Assembly (NCBI RefSeq): GCF_015999335.1
Contig: NZ_JAEACP010000023.1
Location: 1 to 64,000 of the forward strand
DNA length: 64,000 nt
Origin: Tabrizicola soli
GTDB lineage: Bacteria; Pseudomonadota; Alphaproteobacteria; Rhodobacterales; Rhodobacteraceae
Direction: 5' to 3'
The notes below the pieces were generated by a model that was given only the letters and a program-made list of their open reading frames with translations, was not told the origin of the DNA and ran no database searches. A program made the position numbers and the translations under genes. Positions 56,589 to 64,000 of the stretch are shown here, piece by piece. Numbering within the stretch: position 1 is the first letter of the stretch; the number at the start of each line of letters is the position of its first letter.

Positions 56589-57239
56589 TCAGACCGCGAC
56601 GAAGATCCCCCGGGCCGGGTCGAACTGCTCCAGCAGCCCCTCGCCGGTGTCGTTCCACAGTCCGTGCAGCGTCAGCCGGTCATCCTCCACCGCCGATTTG
56701 ACGAAGGGGAAGGTCAGCAGGTTGTCGAGGCTCGTGAGCACCGCCTGCTTTTCCAGCGCCCGCAGCAGCTCGGCCTCGGGCAGGCCGGCCACCTTCTCGT
56801 AGCCGGGGCGCAGGATGTCCATCCAGCGGCCGACGAAGCTGGATTTCTCCTCCAGCTGCGGGGCATGGCCGCTGCACATGTCGTGGCAGCCCTTCACCCC
56901 GCCGCAGTTCGAATGGCCCAGCACCACGATATGCGCCACGCCAAGGCTCGCGACCGCATATTCCACCGCCGCCGAGGTGCCGTGGCGCTCACCGTCCGGG
57001 GTATAGGGCGGCACCAGGTTGGCGATGTTGCGGTGGATGAAGAACTCGCCTTCGTCCGCGCCGAAGATCGAGGTGACGTGTACCCGGCTGTCGCAGCAGG
57101 AGATCACCATGGCGCGCGGATGCTGCCCGGATTCGGCCAGGCGCCGGAACCAGGCGCGGTTGTCCTGGTAGGTCGTCGCGCGCCAGCCGTGGAAACGCTG
57201 GACGAGGTAGCTGGGCAGGGGGCGGATGTGGTTCGTCAT
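56589..57239 (-). CDS. Beta-class carbonic anhydrase
   Basis: A 216-residue enzyme interconverting CO2 and bicarbonate. Zinc ligands are Cys48 in SCCDSRV (with Asp50 and Arg52 as the usual dyad), His in VLGHSNCGGVKGC and the Cys three residues later. The start at 57239 (MTNHIRPLPS) is chosen; the longer frame lacks support. Confidence 0.95.
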   Translation of the reverse strand: MTNHIRPLPSYLVQRFHGWRATTYQDNRAWFRRLAESGQHPRAMVISCCDSRVHVTSIFGADEGEFFIHRNIANLVPPYTPDGERHGTSAAVEYAVASLGVAHIVVLGHSNCGGVKGCHDMCSGHAPQLEEKSSFVGRWMDILRPGYEKVAGLPEAELLRALEKQAVLTSLDNLLTFPFVKSAVEDDRLTLHGLWNDTGEGLLEQFDPARGIFVAV

Positions 57240-57390
57240 GGGCTCGGTCCTTCGCTGCCGGTCCTGCCTAAGGCGCATTCGTCGAAAATTCGAGAGGCAA
57301 TTTCCCGTGCTTCCGCGCCGAGGGCAACCCTTTCTTCAGCATGAGGGCGCAGGATCGGCATCGGGTTGTGTTGGATTATGGGTGATCCGA

Positions 57391-57771
57391 ATGGGACAGG
57401 TGACGGTCTTGCGGCCGCGGGATGTCGTGCGCCAGGATGTCGAGGCGATCGCGGTGATGTACCGCAATCTCGGCGCGCCGGTGGCCGAACAGATGGTGAC
57501 GCGGGCGCTGGGGGAACTGGCGCTGACGATGGCGGGCATCGCCGAGAAGGTCCGGGCGCAAGAGCTGCGCGATCTCGCGCGCCAGCTCGGCCGCCTGCGC
57601 CGCCTGTCCGGGGATATGGGCCTGGTCACTCTGGCCATGGTCGCGGGGGATGCGAAGACCTGCCTGGAGCGGGCGGACGGCACGGCTTTCTCTTCCGTCT
57701 GGGCGCGGCTTCTGCGGGTGGCGGAACGGTCGCTCTCCCCGGATCTGGGTACGGCGGACCTTTCGGGCTGA
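57391..57771 (+). CDS. Conserved hypothetical protein, helical
   Basis: A 126-residue, mostly helical, soluble protein starting MGQVTVLRPRDVVRQDVEAI. It has no signal peptide, membrane span or known motif. The pattern ELALTMAGIAEKVRAQELRD followed by LARQLGRLRRLSGDMGLVTL is faintly like a histidine phosphotransfer bundle, but no HxxKG motif is present. I do not recognise it. The upstream GTG at 57382 is an alternative start. Confidence 0.6.
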   Translation: MGQVTVLRPRDVVRQDVEAIAVMYRNLGAPVAEQMVTRALGELALTMAGIAEKVRAQELRDLARQLGRLRRLSGDMGLVTLAMVAGDAKTCLERADGTAFSSVWARLLRVAERSLSPDLGTADLSG

Positions 57772-57778
57772 GCCATGG

Positions 57779-57814
57779 GCCGGTCCGCGTCATCCAGGCG
57801 ATGCGCGGACCGGC
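57779..57814. terminator. Hairpin after the 57391 gene
   Basis: GCCGGTCCGCG and CGCGGACCGGC form a perfect 11-bp stem across a 14-base loop, followed by TTGG. It starts seven bases after the stop codon. The U-tract is weak. Confidence 0.5.
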
Positions 57815-57952
57815 TTGGGGCCGCGGGCGCACTTTCTGGGGACAGGGCCTTGCCTCGACCGATGACGATTGCCGTTCCTTCAGGAATTGTTAGACCTTCG
57901 TGACACAAGTCTTGCGCAAGATGCAAATTCCCTTGCCCCTGAAGGAAACCCC

Positions 57953-59362
57953 GTGACCCGACCCCAAGCCGCCAACGAGATGACCTTTGCCGCCGCCTCC
58001 GCTGCCGCCCTGCCGCTGCATGTCCTGCGCCCCGAGGAGCTTGCCGCCTTCCGGCGGGGCGCGGGCAAGGCCTGGGCCGGCTGGCTGACGGGATTCGAGG
58101 CCGGCCTGGGCGAGGTCCGGCTCCTGCCGGGGCCGGGCGGAGCGGTTGCCGGGGCGGTGGCGGGCTACGGCACGGCCCAGGCCCGGCGGCGGCTGCGCTT
58201 TGGTCTGGCAAAGGCGGTGGCTGCGCTGCCGGGCGGCGACTGGCGGCTGGAGGGTAACCTCTCCGCAGACGAACGGCGCGAGGCTGCGCTCGGCTGGCTT
58301 CTGGCCGGTTACCGATTCGACCGCTACCGCCCCGGCCGCCAGCCGGCCGCGGCGCCGCGCCTCGTCTGCCCCGAAGGGCTGGACGCGGGCCGGCTCATCG
58401 CCATGGCCGAGGGCGAGGTGCTGACCCGCGACCTGATCAACACGCCGGCGCAGGACATGGGGCCGGGAGAGCTTGAGGTCGTGCTGAACTCCCTGGCGCG
58501 GCGGTTCGGGGCAAAGGTCGCGGTCACCTCGGGCGAGGCGCTTCTGGCACGCAACTTCCCGATGATCCATGCCGTCGGCCGCGCCAGCCCGCGCGCCCCG
58601 CGGCTTCTGGACATGAGCTGGGGCGAGCGCGGGCCGAAGCTCACCCTTGTCGGCAAGGGGGTCTGCTTCGACACCGGGGGGCTCAATCTCAAGCCCTCGT
58701 CGGGGATGAGCCTGATGAAGAAGGACATGGGCGGCGCGGCCACGGTCATGGGGCTGGCGCAGATGATCATGGCGCTGGACCTGCCGCTGCGCCTGCGGGT
58801 GCTGATTCCGGCGGTCGAGAATGTGATCGCGGGCAATGCCCTGAAACCCAAGGATATCCTGACCAGCCGCAAGGGCCTTACCGTCGAGGTCAACGATACC
58901 GATGCCGAGGGCAGGCTGGTCCTGGCCGACGCGCTGGCCCATGCCTGCGAGGACAAGCCCGACCTCCTGGTCAGCATGGCCACGCTGACCGGCGCGGCGC
59001 GGGTGGCGGTGGGGCCGGACCTCGCGCCCTATTACTGCGATGACGCCGGGCTTGCCGCCGCGCTCGAGGCAGGGGCTGCCACGGGCTTCGATCCGGTCTG
59101 GCGGATGCCCTTCCACGACGCCTATGAAAGCGTGATCGAGCCCGGGATCGCCGACCTGGACAATGCGCCGGGCTACGGCTTCGCCGGCTCGATCACCGCC
59201 GCGCTGTTCCTGCGTCGCTTCGTGGACGTGCCGCGTTATGTGCATTTCGACATCTACGGCCACACGCCCAGCGACCAGCCCGCCCGGCCCAAGGGCGCGG
59301 TGGGCCAGGGCGCGCGGGCGCTTTTGGGGGCCTTGCCGCAGGCGCTGGGTCTGAAGGCCTGA
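57953..59362 (+). CDS. M17 leucyl aminopeptidase family protein (GTG start)
   Basis: A 469-residue metallopeptidase. Active-site segments are LVGKGVCFDTGGLNLKPSSG, MSLMKKDMGGAATVMGLAQM and NDTDAEGRLVLADALAHACE, with metal-binding Lys, Asp and Glu. The start is taken as the GTG at 57953, which has GAAGGAAACCCC upstream; an internal ATG at 57980 is possible. The NlpC/P60 gene follows 14 bases later and is probably co-transcribed, a pairing often seen in this order. Confidence 0.9.
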   Translation: MTRPQAANEMTFAAASAAALPLHVLRPEELAAFRRGAGKAWAGWLTGFEAGLGEVRLLPGPGGAVAGAVAGYGTAQARRRLRFGLAKAVAALPGGDWRLEGNLSADERREAALGWLLAGYRFDRYRPGRQPAAAPRLVCPEGLDAGRLIAMAEGEVLTRDLINTPAQDMGPGELEVVLNSLARRFGAKVAVTSGEALLARNFPMIHAVGRASPRAPRLLDMSWGERGPKLTLVGKGVCFDTGGLNLKPSSGMSLMKKDMGGAATVMGLAQMIMALDLPLRLRVLIPAVENVIAGNALKPKDILTSRKGLTVEVNDTDAEGRLVLADALAHACEDKPDLLVSMATLTGAARVAVGPDLAPYYCDDAGLAAALEAGAATGFDPVWRMPFHDAYESVIEPGIADLDNAPGYGFAGSITAALFLRRFVDVPRYVHFDIYGHTPSDQPARPKGAVGQGARALLGALPQALGLKA

Positions 59363-59376
59363 AGGGGGAGAGGGTG

Positions 59377-60192
59377 ATGGATCGCAGGACGACGCCGTTT
59401 TCCGGCAGGGTGGCCCATGTCTCGCTGCGGGATCTGGTGGCCGCCCCCCTGACCGAAGGCGAGCCCGCGCGGGTCGTGGTGCCCCTGGCCGACCTTCGCG
59501 CCGCCCCGGACGGCGCGCGGGACCGCCAGCTTCTGATGGGCGAGGCGGTGACGGTGATCGACCGCGACCGGGGCCATGCCTTCGTGATCTCGGAAAAGGA
59601 CGGCTATTGCGGCTGGCTGGCCGAATCGACGCTGGGGGACGGGCCGGAGCCGACGCATTGGGTCATGGCCCCCGCGACCCATCTCTACGAGGCCCCCTCG
59701 GTCCAGGCGCGCGAGATGGTCTCGCTCAGCCTGGGCTCGCGCGTGGCGGTTAAGGGCGCCTGGGGGGCCTGGGCCAGCACCGACTTCGGCTATGTGCCGG
59801 TGGCGCATCTGCATCCGGTCGGCCAATGGGCCCCCGATCCGGTGCTGGTCGCAGAAAGCCTGCTGGGCACGCCCTATCTCTGGGGCGGGAACTCCCGCTT
59901 CGGCATCGATTGCTCGGGCCTGGTGCAGGTGGCGCTCTACGCGGCCGGGATGGCCTGTCCGGGCGACAGCGACATGCAGATGGCGATGGGCCGCGGGCTT
60001 GGCGCGGAGGAGCAGCCGAAGCGCGGCGATCTGGTGTTCTGGAAGGGCCATGTCGCGCTGGTGGTGAACCAGGACCTGCTGATCCACGCCAACGGCCATA
60101 CGATGTCGGTCAGCTATGAGGGCATCCGCGAGGCCGTCGCCCGGATCTCGGCCAATGGCGGCGGGCTGGTGCAGGCGCGGCAGCGGGTCTGA
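59377..60192 (+). CDS. NlpC/P60 family cell-wall peptidase
   Basis: A 271-residue protein with two N-terminal SH3-like segments (for example VVVPLADLRAAPDGARDRQL and ATHLYEAPSVQAREMVSLSL) and a C-terminal NlpC/P60 domain. The catalytic Cys is in FGIDCSGLVQVA and the His in GDLVFWKGHVALV, with a third polar residue in LLIHANGHT. It should cleave peptidoglycan stem peptides, yet no signal peptide is seen. The ATG at 59377 or the GTG at 59374 could start it. Confidence 0.9.
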   Translation: MDRRTTPFSGRVAHVSLRDLVAAPLTEGEPARVVVPLADLRAAPDGARDRQLLMGEAVTVIDRDRGHAFVISEKDGYCGWLAESTLGDGPEPTHWVMAPATHLYEAPSVQAREMVSLSLGSRVAVKGAWGAWASTDFGYVPVAHLHPVGQWAPDPVLVAESLLGTPYLWGGNSRFGIDCSGLVQVALYAAGMACPGDSDMQMAMGRGLGAEEQPKRGDLVFWKGHVALVVNQDLLIHANGHTMSVSYEGIREAVARISANGGGLVQARQRV

Positions 60193-60199
60193 TCCCCCG

Positions 60200-60256
60200 C
60201 TCGTCGATGCACTTCGTGCGCTCCTCGCCGACGAGGAGACGCAGTCGAACGAGGAG
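60200..60256. repeat. Palindrome between convergent genes (GCACTTCGTGC family)
   Basis: CTCGTCGATGCACTTCGTGC then GCTCCTCG and ACGAGGAG, which pair around CCG. It shares GCACTTCGTGC and the CTC/GAG ends with the element at 50761, and it too lies between genes that converge (59377 and 60613). Confidence 0.55.
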
Positions 60257-60268
60257 GGGGCCCGCAGG

Positions 60269-60613
60269 CTAGACCGGGCCGATCATCCGCCGCTCCAGCA
60301 CCTTCAGCACCTGGTCGAGGTCGTGGCCCCGCCGCAGCACGCGGCCGTCCATCCCGACGACGGCGTAAAGCCCCTGGCGGTTGCGCAGCTTGGGCCGCTT
60401 CTCGATCCGGTAGAGCGGGGTCTCGGCCGTGCGGCGGAATACCGCGAAGACCGCCAGGTCGCGCATCGCGGCGATGGCGTAATCGCGCCACTCGCCCGCC
60501 GCGACCATCCTCCCGTACAGCCGCAGGATCAGCCCCAGTTCGCGCCGGTCGAAGCTGACCTCATCGGGGACGCGCTGCGTCTGCGGAAACGGGATCGGAG
60601 CCTCGGCGTTCAT
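60269..60613 (-). CDS. DUF2794 protein
   Basis: A 114-residue protein starting MNAEAPIPFPQTQRVPDEVS. The body FDRRELGLILRLYGRMVAAG and EWRDYAIAAMRDLAVFAVFR is typical of DUF2794, a small alphaproteobacterial family of unknown function. It is intact. Confidence 0.88.
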   Translation of the reverse strand: MNAEAPIPFPQTQRVPDEVSFDRRELGLILRLYGRMVAAGEWRDYAIAAMRDLAVFAVFRRTAETPLYRIEKRPKLRNRQGLYAVVGMDGRVLRRGHDLDQVLKVLERRMIGPV

Positions 60614-60643
60614 CCCTAAAGCTTACCCGCTTTGCACCTTTAA

Positions 60644-61639
60644 TCAACGGGGAAAGCCCGGCGCGGCCCGGACGGTCCCGGTCTCCAGCCCGCGCCAGTT
60701 GCGCTGGACGCCGCCCAGCCGCTTCAGCGCGGCGGGATGGCCCGGGTCCAGCACCCCGGCCCGGATCAGAAGGGCGGTGATCGCCGCCTCGGATCCGCGG
60801 GTGCCGCCATCGACGATCTTCAGCGCGATGCCGCGCTTCTGTTCGGGCAGGATCGCCACGAAGACGGCCTCGGCTCCGGTCTTCAGCGCGACCGCATGGC
60901 CCATGGCGCGCATCAGCTCGGTGCAGGCCCGGCCCTCTCCGGCCACCAGCTCGGGATGGGTGGCCATGGCGCGGGCCAGCCGCTGCATGGCGCGCGCGCG
61001 GCCATCGCCATCCTCGCGCGCCGCCGCAAAGGCCTGCATCGCGCGCGCCAGCCCCGCGACCGTCACCGCGAAATTCGGCGCCGAGCAGCCGTCGATCCCG
61101 TAGCCTGCCACGGTCTCGCCCGTGACCTCCTCGGTCGCCTCGCGGATCATCCGCTGCAGGGGATGGTCGATCTCGACATATTCCGGCCCCGCCTTCAGGT
61201 GCCGCGCCACGGTAAGGAAGCCGCAATGCTTGCCCGAGCAGTTGTTGTGCAGCTGGCAGGGGCTTTCGTCGGACTTGATCAGGCGGTTGCGCTCGTCCCG
61301 GTCATAGGGCTCGTGCGCGCCGCAGCGCAGGTCGGGCTCCGCCAGGCCGATCGCGGCCAGCCAGTCCCCGGCCAGTTTCACATGCCGCGCCTCGCCCTGG
61401 TGGCTGGCGCAGGCAAAGGCCAGGTGCGCGGGCGTCAGGCCAAGGGCATCGGCAGCCCCGGTCTCGACCAGCGGCAGGGCCTGGATCATCTTGCAGGAGG
61501 AGCGCGGGAAGATCACCTTGTCCGGGTCGCCCCAGCTGTCCTCGATCCCTTCCGGGCCCCAGATCACCGCATGGCCGGCATGGGTGCTTTCCAGCAGCCC
61601 GCCGCGCCAAAGCTCGACCATCGGATGCGCAGCCGTCAT
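60644..61639 (-). CDS. Asparaginase family protein (L-asparaginase II type)
   Basis: A 331-residue protein of the PF06089 type (thermolabile asparaginase, Rhizobium-like), unrelated to the E. coli enzyme. It has VELWRGGLLESTHAGHAVIW, FPRSSCKMIQALPLVETGAA and the HNNCSGKHCGFL segment carrying conserved Ser, Lys and Cys residues. The start at 61639 is chosen; a much longer frame overlaps the IalB-like gene on the other strand and is rejected. Confidence 0.88.
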   Translation of the reverse strand: MTAAHPMVELWRGGLLESTHAGHAVIWGPEGIEDSWGDPDKVIFPRSSCKMIQALPLVETGAADALGLTPAHLAFACASHQGEARHVKLAGDWLAAIGLAEPDLRCGAHEPYDRDERNRLIKSDESPCQLHNNCSGKHCGFLTVARHLKAGPEYVEIDHPLQRMIREATEEVTGETVAGYGIDGCSAPNFAVTVAGLARAMQAFAAAREDGDGRARAMQRLARAMATHPELVAGEGRACTELMRAMGHAVALKTGAEAVFVAILPEQKRGIALKIVDGGTRGSEAAITALLIRAGVLDPGHPAALKRLGGVQRNWRGLETGTVRAAPGFPR

Positions 61640-61795
61640 GGCGATCCCCGTAACATATGCGCGAATTGTCGCCCATGGGGCTTTCGCGGATTGGTGTTTT
61701 TGGCTAAGGCTGGAATATCGGGTAGATAGGCGCCGCGCCAGTGAAAACGGCCGGGTGGCGCCGGGCAACAAGACAGCTTGGAGGCTGCGTCGGAC

Positions 61796-62314
61796 ATGAC
61801 TTCCCCTATCGGTCGCGCGCTTGCGGTCGCCACGTTCTCGGTTCTGGCCACGGCCGCCGTGGCGCAGGAATCCACCAATCTCGTCGCCACGATGACGGAT
61901 TGGAGCGTCTTTGCCGAGGAAAGCCCCAAGGAATGCTGGGGCGTCTCGAAGCCCAAGGAATCGGTGAACACCCGTGACGGCCAGCCGGTCAGCGTGCGGC
62001 GCGGCGACATCCTGCTGTTCGTGACCTTCCGTCCCGGCAAGCCGGGCGAGATCAGCTTTACCGGCGGCTATCCCTTTGCCGAGGGATCGACGGTCGAGGT
62101 GACGATCGACGGCAAGCCGCACCAGCTTTTCACCGATGGCGAATGGGCCTGGCCCGGCAGCCCCGAGGATGACGCCAGGCTTCTGGCGGCGATGAAGGCC
62201 GGCGGGGCGGCCACGCTTACGGCGCGCTCGGGCAAGGGCACGCAGACGGTGGACAATTTCTCGTTGCGCGGCTTCACCGCCGCCATGGAAGACGCCGAGA
62301 AACGCTGCAAGTAA
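61796..62314 (+). CDS. Invasion-associated locus B (IalB)-like protein
   Basis: A 172-residue protein with a signal peptide (MTSPIGRALAVATFSVLATAAVAQ). The mature part, MTDWSVFAEESPKECWGVSK and later SLRGFTAAMEDAEKRCK, matches the periplasmic IalB-type family with its two distant cysteines. In free-living Rhodobacterales its role is unknown; the invasion name comes from Bartonella. TTGGAGGC is the ribosome binding site. Confidence 0.85.
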   Translation: MTSPIGRALAVATFSVLATAAVAQESTNLVATMTDWSVFAEESPKECWGVSKPKESVNTRDGQPVSVRRGDILLFVTFRPGKPGEISFTGGYPFAEGSTVEVTIDGKPHQLFTDGEWAWPGSPEDDARLLAAMKAGGAATLTARSGKGTQTVDNFSLRGFTAAMEDAEKRCK

Positions 62315-62333
62315 GCGCCCGCAGCGGCACCCC

Positions 62334-62363
62334 GGCGCCCCCCTCGCGGGGCGCTTTTCTTTT
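62334..62363 (+). terminator. Intrinsic terminator after the IalB-like gene
   Basis: GCGCCCC and GGGGCGC form a 7-bp stem around CCTCGC, followed by TTTTCTTTT. Clear intrinsic form. Confidence 0.85.
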
Positions 62364-62436
62364 GGCCGCGTCTCGCCTATATCCGCAACGACATTCAGAT
62401 CGCCTGTGACAAGGCCCGGTGAAAGGATCTGCCGCC

Positions 62437-63609
62437 ATGAGCGCCCCCATCACGCAAGACGTGCTGACCATTCCGCGCAAGCTGCCCGAGGGCGGCAGGA
62501 CCAATATCGTCGGCCTGACCCGCTCCGCCCTGCGCGAGGCACTGATCGCCGCCGGGACGCCCGAGAAACAGGCGAAGATGCGGCTCGGCCAGGTCTGGCA
62601 ATGGGTCTACCACTGGGGCGTCCGCGATTTCGCGCTGATGACCAATCTCGCCAAGGACTACCGCGCGCTGCTGGAGCAGAACTTCTGCATCGAGCTTCCC
62701 GAGATCGTCACCCGCCAGATCTCGGAGGATGGCACCCGCAAATACCTGGTCCGCATCGCCGGCGGGCATGAGGTCGAGGTGGTCTATATCCCGGAAACCG
62801 ACCGCGGGACCTTGTGCATCTCCTCCCAGGTCGGCTGCACCCTGACCTGTTCCTTCTGCCACACCGGCACGCAGAAACTGGTCCGCAACCTGACTGCGGC
62901 CGAGATCGTCGGCCAGGTGATGATGGCGCGCGACGATCTGGACGAATGGCCGGTGCCGGGCGCCCCCAAGGAAGAGGTGCGGCTGATCTCGAATATCGTG
63001 CTGATGGGCATGGGCGAGCCGCTCTACAATTTCGAGAACGTCCGCGACGCGATGAACATCGTGATGGATGGCGAGGGCATCGCGCTGGGCCGCCGCCGGA
63101 TCACGCTCTCGACCTCGGGTGTGGTGCCCGAGATCGCCCGCACCGCCACCGAGATCGGCTGCCAGTTGGCGGTCAGCTTCCACGCCACGACGGACGAGGT
63201 GCGCGATGTGCTGGTGCCGATCAACAAGCGCTGGAACATCAACACCTTGCTGGAGGCGTTGAAGGCCTATCCGGGCCTGTCGAACTCGGAGCGGATCACC
63301 TTTGAATATGTGATGCTGGAGGGCGTGAACGACACGAAGGAGGATGCGCACCGGCTGGTGAAGCTTCTGGAAGGCATCCCGGCCAAGGTGAACCTGATCC
63401 CGTTCAACGAATGGCCCGGCGCGCCCTACAAGCGGTCGTCGGGCAACCGGATCCACGCCTTCGCCGACATCATCTACAAGGCCGGCTATGCCTCGCCGAT
63501 CCGCACGCCCAGGGGCGAGGACATCATGGCCGCCTGCGGGCAGCTGAAATCGGCCACCGAGCGCGCCCGGAAGTCGAAGGCGCAGATCGCGGCCGAGGCG
63601 GGGCTCTGA
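62437..63609 (+). CDS. rlmN: Dual-specificity RNA methyltransferase RlmN
   Basis: A 390-residue radical SAM enzyme that methylates A2503 of 23S rRNA and A37 of some tRNAs. The cluster motif is [11 protein letters not shown], with [14 protein letters not shown] and [11 protein letters not shown] typical of the family; the second catalytic Cys is in the C-terminal MAACGQLK. The ATG at 62437 has AAAGGA upstream and is preferred over the GTG at 62419. Confidence 0.96.
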   Translation: MSAPITQDVLTIPRKLPEGGRTNIVGLTRSALREALIAAGTPEKQAKMRLGQVWQWVYHWGVRDFALMTNLAKDYRALLEQNFCIELPEIVTRQISEDGTRKYLVRIAGGHEVEVVYIPETDRGTLCISSQVGCTLTCSFCHTGTQKLVRNLTAAEIVGQVMMARDDLDEWPVPGAPKEEVRLISNIVLMGMGEPLYNFENVRDAMNIVMDGEGIALGRRRITLSTSGVVPEIARTATEIGCQLAVSFHATTDEVRDVLVPINKRWNINTLLEALKAYPGLSNSERITFEYVMLEGVNDTKEDAHRLVKLLEGIPAKVNLIPFNEWPGAPYKRSSGNRIHAFADIIYKAGYASPIRTPRGEDIMAACGQLKSATERARKSKAQIAAEAGL

Positions 63610-63650
63610 ACCCGGCTTGACCGCACTCCGGGCGGTGCTACCGATTGGCG

Positions 63651-64000
63651 ATGCCCGAGCTGATCCCCAACCTTCGCGCCCGCCGCCTGTTCCTGGACCG
63701 CCATGCGCTTGCCGAGGCTCCGGCCGGTCCCGCGACCGGGGCGGCGCTGGAGGCTCTGGTCGGCCGGATCGGCTTTGTCCAGGTGGACAGCATCAACACC
63801 GTCGCCCGGGCGCATGAGATGATACTGTGGTCGCGGCGCCAGACCTTTCGCCCGCCCGCGCTGAAGCGGCTGATCGAGCGGGACCGGCGGTTGTGGGAGC
63901 ATTGGACGCATGACGCCTCGATCCTGCCGGTGGGGCTGCATGGCCTCTGGCAGCACCGCTTCCGGCGCGATGCCTTGCGGCTGGAGGCGAACTGGAAACG
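63651..64000 (+). CDS. YcaQ-like winged-helix protein, partial (3' end cut by window)
   Basis: The first 116 codons of a gene that continues past the window end. MPELIPNLRARRLFLDRHAL, LVGRIGFVQVDSINTVARAH and WEHWTHDASILP match the crosslink-repair DNA glycosylase YcaQ family (HTH_42), which unhooks interstrand crosslinks. It begins 41 bases after rlmN. The C-terminus cannot be judged. Confidence 0.85.
   Translation, partial: MPELIPNLRARRLFLDRHALAEAPAGPATGAALEALVGRIGFVQVDSINTVARAHEMILWSRRQTFRPPALKRLIERDRRLWEHWTHDASILPVGLHGLWQHRFRRDALRLEANWK

Overview
The window comes from the chromosome of a high-GC alphaproteobacterium, most likely a member of Rhodobacterales (Rhodobacter/Paracoccus-like). 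Three things point there: the order tuf, tRNA-Trp, secE, nusG, rplKAJL, rpoBC, rpsLG, fusA, tuf, S10-spc-alpha; accessory genes typical of that order (DUF2794, IalB-like, DUF4424, LuxR/LuxI); and many short GC-rich palindromes between genes. The assignment is by recognition, not by a search.

Layout. 1-4.7 kb: tuf copy A, then accessory genes (ribbon-helix-helix protein, VOC protein, Tat-exported subunit, GMC oxidoreductase, small membrane protein). 4.8-17.8 kb: tRNA-Trp, secE, nusG, rplK, rplA, rplJ, rplL, rpoB and rpoC, with an unexpected glycosyltransferase-like gene between rpoB and rpoC. 17.9-18.9 kb: EamA transporter. 19.1-23.4 kb: str operon (rpsL, rpsG, fusA, tuf copy B). 23.5-40.1 kb: S10, spc and alpha ribosomal protein genes with secY, adk and rpoA. 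This run is broken by a lipoprotein gene between rplW and rplB, and by an XRE-like ORF plus a GFA-family gene between rpmD and rplO. 40.2-41.6 kb: LuxR/LuxI quorum-sensing pair. 41.7-44.4 kb: rarA and a GT4 glycosyltransferase. 44.5-47.7 kb: an overlapping four-gene galactose/galactonate operon. 47.7-64 kb: mixed metabolic and envelope genes (GH13 glucosidase, two MFS transporters, DUF4424, asd, DUF4139, carbonic anhydrase, M17 peptidase, NlpC/P60, DUF2794, asparaginase, IalB-like, rlmN) and a YcaQ-like gene cut by the window end.

The first 40 kb is the core transcription and translation machinery: elongation factors, RNA polymerase core subunits, NusG, Sec translocon parts and most ribosomal proteins. 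It is not one long operon. Strong intrinsic-terminator hairpins follow secE, rpoC, rplW, rplP, rpmD, the GFA gene, rpsK and rplQ, and several new units begin with a TTGNNN-N17-TANNNN promoter, often with a C-rich spacer. Two autoregulatory leaders can be seen: an L1-site mimic before rplK and an L10-leader-like structure before rplJ.

The most unusual points are the gene inserted between rpoB and rpoC and translationally coupled to rpoB, the AT-richer lipoprotein cassette inside the S10 cluster, the mosaic palindrome families (one copy apparently inside a coding region), a terminator hairpin with the next gene's start codon in its loop, and an SDR enzyme whose catalytic lysine position is asparagine. 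No rRNA genes, CRISPR arrays, insertion sequences or prophage genes were seen.
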